Below, piece after piece: positions 1-6,540 of a DNA stretch of 36,329 bases. This DNA is from Treponema sp. GTDB taxonomy: Bacteria; Spirochaetota; Spirochaetia; Treponematales; Treponemataceae. Below the pieces are notes generated by a model. The model saw nothing but the letters and a program-made list of their open reading frames with translations. It did no database searches and was not told the DNA's origin. Numbering within the stretch: position 1 is the first letter of the stretch; every line of letters starts with the position of its first letter. The stretch spans positions 1 through 36,329 of the forward strand of contig JAGBXW010000027.1 in NCBI GenBank assembly GCA_017629095.1, written 5' to 3'. A program made the translations under genes and the position numbers.

Positions 1-16
1 GAAATCTCTTTTGTCT

Positions 17-128
17 GGGGTTCTTAGGGGCCAGCAGCCCCTAAGCAGTGCTGGGGGAAAGGGTGGTTTTAGGAGGGGAAACCCACCGCTTCTGAGTAGA
101 GGGGGTGTCCCCTCCTAACTACAGGAGG
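17..128 (+). repeat. Intervening element inside an Rpn-family gene, copy A
   Basis: This stretch interrupts an Rpn-family gene whose upstream part lies off the window; bases 1-16 still match the 5' flank of copy B (6483-6498). It opens with GGGGTTCTTAGGGG (17-30) and ends in the hairpin pair over AGGAGG at 123-128. Copy B at 6499-6745 opens with the same 14 bases, at the same place in its gene, and ends with the same roughly 35 bases, but carries a longer middle. The intact gene at 19028 has about 26 codons here instead. The element has no coding capacity of its own. It could be a small non-autonomous mobile element or an intervening sequence; its origin is inferred from the two copies only. 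Confidence 0.6.
99..128 (+). promoter_or_regulatory. Two mutually exclusive hairpins over a ribosome binding site, copy A
   Basis: GAGGGG (99-104) can pair with CCCCTC (109-114) around a GTGT loop. CCTCCT (111-116) can pair with AGGAGG (123-128) around a six-base loop. The two stems share bases 111-114, so they cannot form together. AGGAGG is the ribosome binding site of the following frame, six bases before its ATG. The second stem would hide it and the first would free it. The same arrangement is present in copy B. Confidence 0.55.
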
Positions 129-134
129 CATTAC

Positions 135-359
135 ATGACTTTGGCGGTTAAAATGGCAGATGCACGATACGACGGTTACGATGAAGGTCTTTCCATCGGT
201 CTAGAGCAAGGCTTGGAACAAGGCAGAGAACAAGGAGCCTACCAAAACAAGCTGGAGACAGCAAAAAATTTTCTTGCAGAAAGATTACCTCCAGAAATTG
301 TTGCTCGTTGTACCAACCTCCCCCTAGAAACAGTCCTTGAACTAGCACAAACCAAGTAA
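135..359 (+). CDS. RpnS-like C-terminal fragment of an Rpn-family nuclease (relic or orphan antitoxin)
   Basis: This 74-residue frame matches the C-terminal end of the intact Rpn protein at 19028. ATG 135 is chosen because AGGAGG lies six bases upstream; a GTG at 105 in the same frame falls inside the element. Glycines recur every fourth residue from 14 to 34 (six in all), followed by AYQ, an LETAK helix and the TNLPLE motif also found in the other copies. The nuclease domain (PD-(D/E)XK) is absent. In characterised Rpn systems the separately translated C-terminal part (RpnS) blocks the full-length toxin, so this could be a free antitoxin. It could equally be a decaying pseudogene. The match to the family is clear; the function is inferred. 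Confidence 0.6.
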   Translation: MTLAVKMADARYDGYDEGLSIGLEQGLEQGREQGAYQNKLETAKNFLAERLPPEIVARCTNLPLETVLELAQTK

Positions 360-392
360 AAACTTCATCCCCCACAAAAGCCTCAAGACAAA

Positions 393-430
393 AAAAACAC
401 CCGCCGACACAAGCCAGCGGGCATTTTTTA
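393..430. terminator. Bidirectional rho-independent terminator
   Basis: CCCGC (400-404) pairs with GCGGG (417-421). It is followed by CATTTTTT on the plus strand and by a run of T on the minus strand (A run at 392-397). It sits between the convergent Rpn fragment and the lipoprotein gene and can serve both. Confidence 0.8.
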
Positions 431-449
431 GAACCAATCGGAAGAAGGA

Positions 450-1277
450 TTATTCAGCTGAAAGACCAAGTCCTTCAACACCAGCACCTTCCAATGTCTT
501 TTTGTCTACAGTCCAAGTTGTATTTACTTTCTTGTCTTTGTTTAAACCAGAAAGCATTCCATAAGATGCAATTGTTCCCTTTCCAGGATAAGTTGCTTTA
601 CCATCAACATAACCATAAGTTTCATGATTAATTGTTTCTGTAATTATTTTATCTCCAATCTTAATCTTTACAGTATATGTTCCCTTAGCCTTATCAACTT
701 TTCCATCAGCACCATTTGCTTCTACGAAATCAACAGATACAGTATACTCAACAGGCTCATTGGCAGCATGAGAAACATCTTCAATAGAAGTTAATGCTTT
801 TACTGTTTCTGCCTTTGCACCGGTAGTTGTATCAATGGTAGCATCTGCAGTATTTCCACCAGAAAGAGAGGTCATATTAGTACAATAATCGATATAGTAT
901 TGCAAGGAACCATCTTTTTTAGCTGGATCTTCTCCAAGACCTACAATGTAGTAGTTGTACTTTGCTATTGATTTATTGTTAATATCCTTTTCTTCTGTCT
1001 TAGTAAGTCCAAAAATAAATCCAGACTTACCATACTGGGGATAATCCATCTTAACAGTTACATCAACATGCTTCAGTTCATCATCTCCAGTACCAAACTG
1101 CTTTGCGGAACGAATATAGTTAGAATTATCTTTGTACTCAGCCTTCCAAACGTGTTCAAATTTTGAAGCACCTTCCTTATGCTCCTCAACACTTTCATCC
1201 ATTGCTTTTCCACATCCCATTACCAGTCCAAGAGCTAGAACCAATGCTCCTGCCAGCAAAACCTTAGTCTTTTTCAT
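450..1277 (-). CDS. Predicted lipoprotein, paralogue of the one at 5187
   Basis: This is a 275-residue protein with a lipoprotein signal peptide: KK at the N-terminus, a hydrophobic stretch, and a lipobox ending in GC with the lipidated cysteine at residue 22. The mature part has no domain I recognise. It aligns along its length with the lipoprotein at 5187-5940: both have a K-x-W segment near the start, FGT about 20 residues later, a GxxFxL segment, Y-x-x-G-x-G, a YYxDYY/YYIDYC segment, TTTG, an LTS segment and a C-terminal YGML. It is therefore one of a family of surface or periplasmic lipoproteins. Start ATG 1277 has AAGGAG ten bases upstream and a strong promoter at 1330-1358. Function unknown. 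Confidence 0.8.
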   Translation of the reverse strand: MKKTKVLLAGALVLALGLVMGCGKAMDESVEEHKEGASKFEHVWKAEYKDNSNYIRSAKQFGTGDDELKHVDVTVKMDYPQYGKSGFIFGLTKTEEKDINNKSIAKYNYYIVGLGEDPAKKDGSLQYYIDYCTNMTSLSGGNTADATIDTTTGAKAETVKALTSIEDVSHAANEPVEYTVSVDFVEANGADGKVDKAKGTYTVKIKIGDKIITETINHETYGYVDGKATYPGKGTIASYGMLSGLNKDKKVNTTWTVDKKTLEGAGVEGLGLSAE

Positions 1278-1329
1278 AACAAATTCTCCTTGTTACGTAA
1301 AATATATTTACCCATACGGGTACGTGGGT

Positions 1330-1358
1330 ATTGTAAGGCTATAAACTTGTATTGTCAA
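1330..1358 (-). promoter_or_regulatory. Sigma-70-type promoter of the lipoprotein gene
   Basis: TTGACA (1358-1353) and TACAAT (1335-1330) are separated by 17 bp. The predicted start near 1323 leaves a leader of about 45 nt holding a small TACCC/GGGTA hairpin and the AAGGAG ribosome site. Confidence 0.75.
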
Positions 1359-1431
1359 GGAATTGTTAAAACTTTGAGAAAAATTTTAATGGCTTTACAA
1401 GAAAAAAAAAGAGGGATGAGACTGAGTGGAT

Positions 1432-1473
1432 AAAAAAATCCTGCTAAAAGTAGTAGAGTTACTAATAGCAGGA
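1432..1473 (-). terminator. Rho-independent terminator downstream of the hydrogenase gene
   Basis: TCCTGCTA (1439-1446) pairs with TAGCAGGA (1466-1473). On the minus strand the stem is followed by seven T (A run 1432-1438). It lies about 100 bases beyond the hydrogenase stop. Confidence 0.75.
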
Positions 1474-1531
1474 GAAATTTCCCTTGCATATATTTAACCT
1501 ACCGTCCAGAAAACTGAATCAAGTCAAATAA

Positions 1532-1566
1532 GCGACTAATCTAAAATGTGACTTTAGATTAGTCGC
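1532..1566 (-). other. 14-bp perfect inverted repeat directly after the hydrogenase stop
   Basis: GCGACTAATCTAAA (1532-1545) and its exact complement (1553-1566) enclose a 7-base loop. It starts 10 bases past the hydrogenase stop codon on the minus strand. No T run follows, so it is more likely an mRNA 3'-end stabiliser upstream of the true terminator at 1432-1473. Confidence 0.6.
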
Positions 1567-1576
1567 AATACCAGTT

Positions 1577-3046
1577 TTACGTGGCTGGGGTTTCTAAGCC
1601 TGCTGCCACGTATTTTTTTAGCTGGGCGGCGGCTACCTTGGGATTGGTAATTACAGAGGGCCCCGCAATACAACCACCTTCGCAGGCCATAACCTCAATC
1701 AAGTTGGGACTTTGCTCTGTGTAGGGCAAGGTACCAGCGTTTATCTTTCCAAAATGAGCCAATTGCTTCATTCCGTTTCCTGTCAGGCCGTTTATCACTG
1801 TGGCGCGCAATTTTTCTGGATGCTTCAGGCGAACCCGTACTGCTTCTGCCACGCCACCACTGGCAGCAAATCCCCTTCCTGTGGCACTGGGAACAATAGC
1901 CCCTGGTTCAGCTGCTACTTGGGATACATCCACATCCTTGGCTATCAGGAAGGCACCAATTTCTTCCACAGAAAGCACATAGTCCACAAACTCGTCGTCC
2001 ATTCCTTCACGCCGCTTTGCAAGACATGGCCCAATAAATACAGTCACGGCATCTGGATCTTCTTTTCGGGCTAGCTCCGCAGTATAGTGCATGGGCGTAT
2101 GGGTTTCTGAAATGCAAGATTCCAGCTCAGGCACATGGCGACGCACTGCCCGCACGTAGGCAGGACAGCAGGAGGTAGTCATCATCTTGTGGCCCACTTC
2201 CATTCGCTCTTCAAACTCTCGAGCCTCATTGGTAGACGTAATGTCTGCACCAATGGCCACTTCCCAAATCTTGGCAAATCCCAATTCCTTCAAAGCACCT
2301 TCTAGCTGGCCAGGAGCCACTTTAAACTGAGCCGCAATGGAAGGAGCATACATGGCCACCACTTTTCGTCCATTCATAATATGCTTGATTACATCCACTA
2401 GCTGGCTTTTGTCCATCATGGCACCAAAGGGGCATTCTCGCATACAGTTTCCGCAGAAAATACACTTGTGGTAGTCAATTTGTTCCTTACCATGCTCATC
2501 TTTTGTAATGGCACCTACTGGGCAAGACTCCTCGCAGGGAACGGGAATCTTGATAATGGCGTGATAGGGGCAGTTTTGCATACACAGGCCGCAGTTTACA
2601 CAGGTATTTTCATCAATATGAGCACGACCATTCTTGATTTCGATGCAATCTTTTACGCAGTTAGTAATACAGGGCCGAGCAAGGCAGGCTTGGCAAGCAT
2701 TCGTTACCATGTAATGAGCCTTAACACAGGCATTGCAGGCTTCGTGCAGAACCGTCAGCATGGGCCAGGTGGGTTTTTCTCGCTCTAGGGCTTCCTTTGC
2801 GAATTCCGCCAGCTTCTTTTCGTCATCGTACTCTTCCACACTGTGACCAAGACGAGCCATAACCCGCATTCGCAAAATCTCTCTGTCGTGGTAAATGCAA
2901 CACCGCACTGGTTCCTTTCCCAAGGGAGCCATTTCCCGGGGAATGGAGTGAACTCCTTCTTCCAGCTTTCCTTCCAACTGCAACTTTGCAATGCGAACAA
3001 GAATCTCTCGCTTCAAATGAGCAGCTTGATTATTTATATTCAGCAT
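1577..3046 (-). CDS. Iron-only ([FeFe]) hydrogenase with ferredoxin domain
   Basis: This 489-residue protein should catalyse reversible hydrogen formation with ferredoxin-type electron transfer. Residues 104-134 hold an unusual cluster of seven cysteines. Two 4Fe-4S ferredoxin motifs follow (C149/152/155/159 and C195/198/201/205) with two further cysteines between them (171, 175). The H-cluster domain has all three cysteine signatures: TSCCP (291-295), GPCLAK (C341) and the ACEGGC segment (C455, C459). These are the H-cluster ligands of the family. The second signature begins GPC rather than the MPC usual in the best-studied group A enzymes, and the first ends in Y rather than W, so it may belong to group B or a sensory group. 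No hydE, hydF or hydG maturase is nearby. Its promoter is at 3088-3116. Confidence 0.9.
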   Translation of the reverse strand: MLNINNQAAHLKREILVRIAKLQLEGKLEEGVHSIPREMAPLGKEPVRCCIYHDREILRMRVMARLGHSVEEYDDEKKLAEFAKEALEREKPTWPMLTVLHEACNACVKAHYMVTNACQACLARPCITNCVKDCIEIKNGRAHIDENTCVNCGLCMQNCPYHAIIKIPVPCEESCPVGAITKDEHGKEQIDYHKCIFCGNCMRECPFGAMMDKSQLVDVIKHIMNGRKVVAMYAPSIAAQFKVAPGQLEGALKELGFAKIWEVAIGADITSTNEAREFEERMEVGHKMMTTSCCPAYVRAVRRHVPELESCISETHTPMHYTAELARKEDPDAVTVFIGPCLAKRREGMDDEFVDYVLSVEEIGAFLIAKDVDVSQVAAEPGAIVPSATGRGFAASGGVAEAVRVRLKHPEKLRATVINGLTGNGMKQLAHFGKINAGTLPYTEQSPNLIEVMACEGGCIAGPSVITNPKVAAAQLKKYVAAGLETPAT

Positions 3047-3087
3047 AATGAATCACCTTCCTCTGTTTTATAAGCTGTCTTCTAATT

Positions 3088-3116
3088 ATTCTATAAATTA
3101 TTATCTATTAAGTCAA
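3088..3116 (-). promoter_or_regulatory. Promoter of the hydrogenase gene
   Basis: TTGACT (3116-3111) and TAGAAT (3093-3088) are separated by 17 bp. It lies back to back with the yhhQ promoter; the two -35 boxes are only 11 bp apart, so one regulator could affect both. Confidence 0.7.
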
Positions 3117-3127
3117 GAAAAAATCTC

Positions 3128-3156
3128 TTGACAGATTCAAAACAAAGCTATATTCT
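3128..3156 (+). promoter_or_regulatory. Promoter of yhhQ
   Basis: TTGACA (3128-3133) and TATTCT (3151-3156) are 17 bp apart. The predicted transcript start, near 3163, coincides with the 5' arm of the leader hairpin. Confidence 0.75.
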
Positions 3157-3161
3157 CCTTG

Positions 3162-3223
3162 CTGCGCAGTTTATGAATCCTCAAAAACTCCTGCGCGTAA
3201 GAAATTAAAATCCTTAAGGAGGA
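3162..3223 (+). promoter_or_regulatory. Structured leader of yhhQ, candidate preQ1-type pseudoknot
   Basis: GCGCAG (3164-3169) pairs with CTGCGC (3191-3196); an alternative inner pairing is AGTTT with AAACT. The loop contains TCCTC (3178-3182), which is complementary to GAGGA (3219-3223) in the ribosome binding site. An A-rich linker (3199-3210) separates the stem from the ribosome site. A stem, an A-rich linker and a loop-to-ribosome-site pairing give the layout of an H-type pseudoknot. PreQ1 riboswitches are such pseudoknots and often control queuosine-precursor transporters. The loop is longer than in the compact preQ1-I consensus and I cannot match that consensus, so the call is a candidate only. 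Confidence 0.4.
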
Positions 3224-3226
3224 ACT

Positions 3227-3961
3227 ATGGAAAAATTTCTGTTCAAGATGAAACGGGAATATGCTGACTTCAAGCTTTTGATGCGGAGCATTCCCTCCCT
3301 CACCATCACCCTTTTTGTCCTGTCTGTTGTTTGTGCTAACTTAATGGCCAACAAAGAATTAATCAACTACAAGTATGTTGCCCTAGATTGTGGTACCGTT
3401 TTTAGCTGGATTATGTTTTTGTGCATGGATGTAATCTGCAAACGCTGGGGTGGCAAGGCCTCACTGAAAGTTTCCATCTTAGCATTGGTGATTAACCTAG
3501 GTGTTTGCCTTTCCTTTGCCTTGCTGTCATTGGCTCCGGGAATGTGGGGCTCTTTTTACGACAGTGGTTTAATAGAAGTGAATACTGCCTTAAATGCCAC
3601 CTTTGGTGGTTCCTGGTACGTGGTACTAGGTTCTTCTCTGGCCTTTCTCATTTCTTCTTGGCTGAACGCTGTCCTCAACAGCTGGATTGGCAGAACCACC
3701 AAGCTCGCTGGATTTAAAGCCTTTGCCCTGCGCTCCTACGTTTCCACCGCCCTCGCCCAACTGGTAGATAACTTGATTTTTACCACCACCGTGTCAAAAA
3801 TCTTTTTCGGCTGGACCTGGACCCAAGTTGTAGTCTGTGCCCTTATCCAAGCAGCCTGGGAATTACTGTGCGAGGTGCTTTTTTCTGGGGTTGGCTATAA
3901 AATTGTCTGCAACTGGGAACAAGAACAAGTGGGTCAGGATTATTTGAACAAATCCGAGTGA
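3227..3961 (+). CDS. yhhQ: Queuosine precursor transporter, YhhQ/VUT family
   Basis: This 244-residue integral membrane protein has about six hydrophobic segments. The family signature is near the start: ANLMANK (residues 38-44), then D-x-G and FLxxD before a second helix. Members of the family (Vut_1) import preQ0 or preQ1 for the queuosine base in tRNA. ATG 3227 follows the ribosome site AAGGAGG closely. The last codons lie in a 32-bp sequence that is repeated at 4325-4356; there the frame would read on to LNNK and a stop, whereas here it ends LNKSE, so the original 3' end of this gene may have been moved by an insertion. No queuosine biosynthesis gene is adjacent. Confidence 0.85.
   Translation: MEKFLFKMKREYADFKLLMRSIPSLTITLFVLSVVCANLMANKELINYKYVALDCGTVFSWIMFLCMDVICKRWGGKASLKVSILALVINLGVCLSFALLSLAPGMWGSFYDSGLIEVNTALNATFGGSWYVVLGSSLAFLISSWLNAVLNSWIGRTTKLAGFKAFALRSYVSTALAQLVDNLIFTTTVSKIFFGWTWTQVVVCALIQAAWELLCEVLFSGVGYKIVCNWEQEQVGQDYLNKSE
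3920..3951 (+). repeat. 32-bp direct repeat, copy 1 (in the end of yhhQ)
   Basis: This is identical over 32 bases to 4325-4356. It encodes the last residues of YhhQ (about QEQVGQDYLN). The two copies start 405 bp apart and enclose the orphan antitoxin-like gene. Confidence 0.9.
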
Positions 3962-4034
3962 CTACCTGTATCAACAAGCGTCAACGTAAGAACTGATTTC
4001 TGTTTCAAATATATAAGCAACCAATCAGGTTACA

Positions 4035-4268
4035 TCATGTGTTCAAATCTGCAAAAAGGACATTTAAATCAGTGTATCCCTCTACAGAGGAATCATCACA
4101 GATTTGTAAGGCTTCTTGCATTGCAGCTGCTAATTGTGCACTTGGCTGAATGTCTTCCTCTACATCTTGTTGGTAACGATACACAACATATCTGATAATT
4201 GAAGAAATTTCATCCAAGCAAGCTTCTGGAGCAGCTCTCACCTGCTCTAAAACTGTTTCATACGACAT
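4035..4268 (-). CDS. Small orphan antitoxin-like protein
   Basis: This acidic protein has 77 residues. ATG 4268 is chosen because GAGGAG lies nine bases upstream; a TTG at 4277 would directly abut that site. The C-terminal pattern (an EAL helix, then DDSSVEGYTD and LFADL) resembles the ends of RelB/YefM-like antitoxins, but the family assignment is by eye only. No toxin frame adjoins it. The gene runs against yhhQ and is enclosed by the 32-bp repeats, so it probably arrived as a unit. It could instead be an uncharacterised small protein. Confidence 0.5.
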   Translation of the reverse strand: MSYETVLEQVRAAPEACLDEISSIIRYVVYRYQQDVEEDIQPSAQLAAAMQEALQICDDSSVEGYTDLNVLFADLNT

Positions 4269-4324
4269 AACTCTCAACTCCTCATAAGCAGTATAACAGT
4301 TTTGTTAATGTATTTACAGTGGCT

Positions 4325-4356
4325 CAAGAACAAGTGGGTCAGGATTATTTGAACAA
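4325..4356 (+). repeat. 32-bp direct repeat, copy 2 (displaced yhhQ end)
   Basis: This is an exact copy of 3920-3951. Read in the yhhQ frame it continues AACAATAAATGA, that is N-K-stop, which is a plausible original end of yhhQ. This fits an insertion that duplicated its target. Confidence 0.85.
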
Positions 4357-4371
4357 TAAATGATATATGAA

Positions 4372-4698
4372 TTACATCAACTTAAGTATTTCGTCTAAAT
4401 TTCTTTTCCCATAAATGATACGTACGATAGTTATCATTTCGTCATCATGATGGACTTTAAAATAAATAATGTAATTATTTACTACTACTTTCCGAACAGT
4501 TTTATCTGACAAAAATTCATTGTTGACAGAAGAACCTGAATCAGGAAAAACTCTTAACAGATCTATTCTTTCAAAAATCTTTTTTTGTAAATTTTTAGCT
4601 GCTATTGGATTCTCTAAATTAACATATAGATAATCTAAAATTTCCTCAAAATCATGGATGGCTTGTTCCGTAAAGCGATAGGAATATTTAGAATCCAT
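4372..4698 (-). CDS. RelE/ParE-family toxin
   Basis: This 108-residue basic protein has the RelE/ParE fold pattern: an N-terminal F-T-x-x-A-x-x-D-x-x-x-I helix pair, an RIDLLRVFPDSG segment, a central R-x-V-V-x-N-Y-I-I-Y-F-K strand, and an IVRIIYGKR strand near the end. ParE members poison DNA gyrase and RelE members cut mRNA on the ribosome; the helical N-terminus with A-x-x-D and the R-x-x-D pattern suits ParE better. Its start overlaps the antitoxin stop by 11 bp, which is the usual arrangement. Confidence 0.85.
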   Translation of the reverse strand: MDSKYSYRFTEQAIHDFEEILDYLYVNLENPIAAKNLQKKIFERIDLLRVFPDSGSSVNNEFLSDKTVRKVVVNNYIIYFKVHHDDEMITIVRIIYGKRNLDEILKLM

Positions 4699-4945
4699 AT
4701 TTGTCCGTCAACATTTTTTTCACCACATCTCCATCCTGCATTTTCCCCTGTTCAATTTCAGCAAGACCTGCATTAACAAGATGGGCTTCATAGACTTGAC
4801 TCATAGTTTTTTTAAAATATTCAATATCCATTATTACTAGTTTATCTTGTCCATCTTTTGTAACAAACACAGGACCACCAGCCTCGGCACACCGTTTTTC
4901 TACTCCCACAGTATCTTTTAAATCACACATAGGAATCATGGTCAT
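4688..4945 (-). CDS. Phd/YefM-family antitoxin
   Basis: This 85-residue protein has the Phd/YefM N-terminal pattern: I-P-x-x-D-L-K-D-T at residues 4-12, then a G-x-P-V-F-V-T-K-x-G segment and L-V-I-M-D. This half binds the operator DNA and dimerises. The C-terminal half is the toxin-binding tail. ATG 4945 is chosen because GGAGGGG lies six bases upstream; an in-frame TTG at 4960 would overlap that site. Promoter -35/-10 at 4997-4969 is close enough for autorepression by the antitoxin-toxin complex, as is known for the family. Confidence 0.85.
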   Translation of the reverse strand: MTMIPMCDLKDTVGVEKRCAEAGGPVFVTKDGQDKLVIMDIEYFKKTMSQVYEAHLVNAGLAEIEQGKMQDGDVVKKMLTDKYGF

Positions 4946-4968
4946 ATACTTCCCCTCCAACGGTTCTA

Positions 4969-4997
4969 ATTATACACTAAATGATAACATAATCCAA
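4969..4997 (-). promoter_or_regulatory. Promoter of the Phd/ParE pair
   Basis: A perfect TATAAT (4974-4969) has TTGGAT (4997-4992) 17 bp upstream. The predicted start is near 4962, giving a leader of about 17 nt that includes the GGAGGGG ribosome site. Confidence 0.7.
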
Positions 4998-5075
4998 GAA
5001 ACTCTTTTTTTTAGCAAGGCAAACAGTCTAGCACTTTTTCAATTCAATTAAACAACACGTTTTTTTACATCACAC

Positions 5076-5140
5076 GGATAAGCCCTAGCTTATCCCATCT
5101 CTATCAAGTGGATAGCCGTGGGGAGAATCCACGACTATCC
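5076..5140. repeat. Pair of hairpins between the toxin-antitoxin pair and the lipoprotein
   Basis: GGATAAGC (5076-5083) pairs with GCTTATCC (5088-5095) around a 4-base loop. Then GGATAGCCGTGG (5110-5121) pairs with CCACGACTATCC (5129-5140), one mismatch. Both stems open with GGATA. No T run follows on either strand. They lie just past the lipoprotein stop at 5187 and may protect or end its mRNA. Confidence 0.55.
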
Positions 5141-5186
5141 GATTGGTTCTATAGCTTAAGGGATGTAACCCGCAAGCACTTCTAAA

Positions 5187-5940
5187 TTATTCTGCGTCCT
5201 CTGCAGCGAGCAAGGTTTTGTTAGGATCAGACTCGATAACAGTGTAGTTATTCACAGTTTTTACAATCTGACCTGCAGTACTGGATGGACGAAGCATACC
5301 GTATGCACCAATTCCACCAAGAGCATCAGTAGCTGTGAGGTTCTTATGCTCAAATGTTGGTATCTCAACATTCATTTTGTCAGCTTTGGGACCAAATTTT
5401 ACAGAAATTGCCTTTGGATCTGTTACATCAATCTTTACAATAACAGATACAGCATCACCATCAACAGTTACATCTTTCTCGCTTACAGATGTCAACTTAA
5501 CAATCTCTTCTGGTTTAGCAGTACCAAGAGTCTCTCCTGTTGTGGTCTGTGACAATGCTTTGGGATCCAATGCAGAATAATAATCCAAATAATATTCAGG
5601 AGTTCCAGTTGCATAATTTCTACCAACTCCGAGTACGTAAAAACTTACAGTTTTATTATCATTCTCATTTAAACTAAATACAAGACCAGCCTTGCTATTT
5701 TTGGCATTTCCAACCTTCAATTCTACTGTAGCTGTCTTTACATTCTTACTAGTTCCGAACTGGTCAAAGAAACGCAGGTAATCATTCTCACTGCTGTTTT
5801 CTTTTGTCCATACTTTGTCATACTTTTTTACGCTTTCAACATCTTCATCGCCGGATCCAAGTCCCTTACATCCAACAACCAACATGGAGAGTAAAGCTAC
5901 TAATACCCCCCCCCCTCATAACTAACTTGTTCAATTTCAT
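5187..5940 (-). CDS. Phase-variable lipoprotein (out of frame at a poly-G tract)
   Basis: Translation from ATG 5940 gives MKLNKLVM, then reaches ten G, after which the frame runs VGCWM and stops. With nine G the reading frame joins the long downstream frame and gives a 250-residue protein with a perfect lipoprotein signal peptide: basic start, a VLVALLSML core, and a lipobox VVGC with cysteine 24. The total of 754 bases is one more than a multiple of three. Without the repair only an internal ATG at 5885 would yield a protein lacking a signal sequence. The mature part is a paralogue of the lipoprotein at 450. I infer a slipped-strand on/off switch caught in the off state; a base-calling error in the homopolymer is the alternative. 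Promoter at 6001-6029. Function unknown. Confidence 0.75.
5906..5915 (-). repeat. Poly-G tract of ten in a signal-peptide coding region
   Basis: Ten G on the coding strand between codon 8 and the hydrophobic core of the signal peptide. Nine or twelve would restore the frame. Confidence 0.9.
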
Positions 5941-6000
5941 AGATTTACTACTTTTGCCTAAAATTGGCAGTATGAAATTTAAGCCTCATGGCTTTGTTAC

Positions 6001-6029
6001 AGTCTAAGACTCACGGGATAATTTGTCAA
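6001..6029 (-). promoter_or_regulatory. Promoter of the phase-variable lipoprotein
   Basis: TTGACA (6029-6024) and TAGACT (6006-6001) are 17 bp apart. A second TTGACAAAT occurs 26 bases upstream, giving a direct repeat over the -35 region. Confidence 0.6.
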
Positions 6030-6141
6030 GTACAAGATGCAAGATTTGTCAAAACTAGGAATACATCGTCAATTTTTTTGAGAAAAAGACAAATTTCTCA
6101 CGTTTAAAACGAATAATTAGTATGTAAAGCAAGGAGGTAAA

Positions 6142-6509
6142 ATGCTTAGTGAAGAAGAATTACAAGAAAAACTGTGGAAATGCAAACTGGGCATAAGAAA
6201 GAGTTACCACGTAGAAGCCGCTACTACCAAAGTGTAGCTGATGTAAGCACCACGCCAACTAGCAGTCAGTATCCAAACTTACCCGACAACATTCTTATTT
6301 TTATTTGTACATTTGATCCATTTGATAGAAACTTTCCCCGCTACACCTTTCAGTACACCTGCCAAGAGGCTGGACACCAGCTTAAGCTGGAAGACGGCTC
6401 GCTTCGTATCTTTTTGAACACTGCTACAACCAAGTTTTCATCCCTTGACCAGAAACTTCAAGCACTCTATCATTATTTGCAGAAATATCTTTTCTTCCGG
6501 GGTTCTTAG
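6142..6509 (+). pseudogene. Rpn-family nuclease gene, deleted and interrupted
   Basis: ATG 6142 follows AAGGAGG closely, but its frame soon stops. From 6174 another frame (VEMQ, then LPRRSRYYQ, NILIFICTFDPF, LEDGS, FLNTA) matches residues 81-182 of the intact protein at 19028. The first 80 residues, including the catalytic aspartate of the PD-(D/E)XK fold, are missing, so an internal deletion has joined the start region to the middle. At about 6499 the frame runs into the intervening element and ends. The 5' flank (around 6085-6130) matches the flank of the intact gene, so the two were once full duplicates. It cannot encode an active nuclease. Confidence 0.8.
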
Positions 6510-6540
6510 GGGCGGGAGCGGTTTCGCAGAGGCTCAACCG

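Noticed and set aside
3162..3223. Calling the yhhQ leader a known preQ1-I riboswitch
   Set aside because: The loop is about 20 bases and lacks the compact consensus I remember for preQ1-I; only the general plan agrees. Kept as a candidate.
5187..5885. Internal ATG 5885 as the true start of the second lipoprotein
   Set aside because: It would begin in the middle of the signal peptide core and lose the basic N-terminus; the upstream start with nine G gives a complete one.
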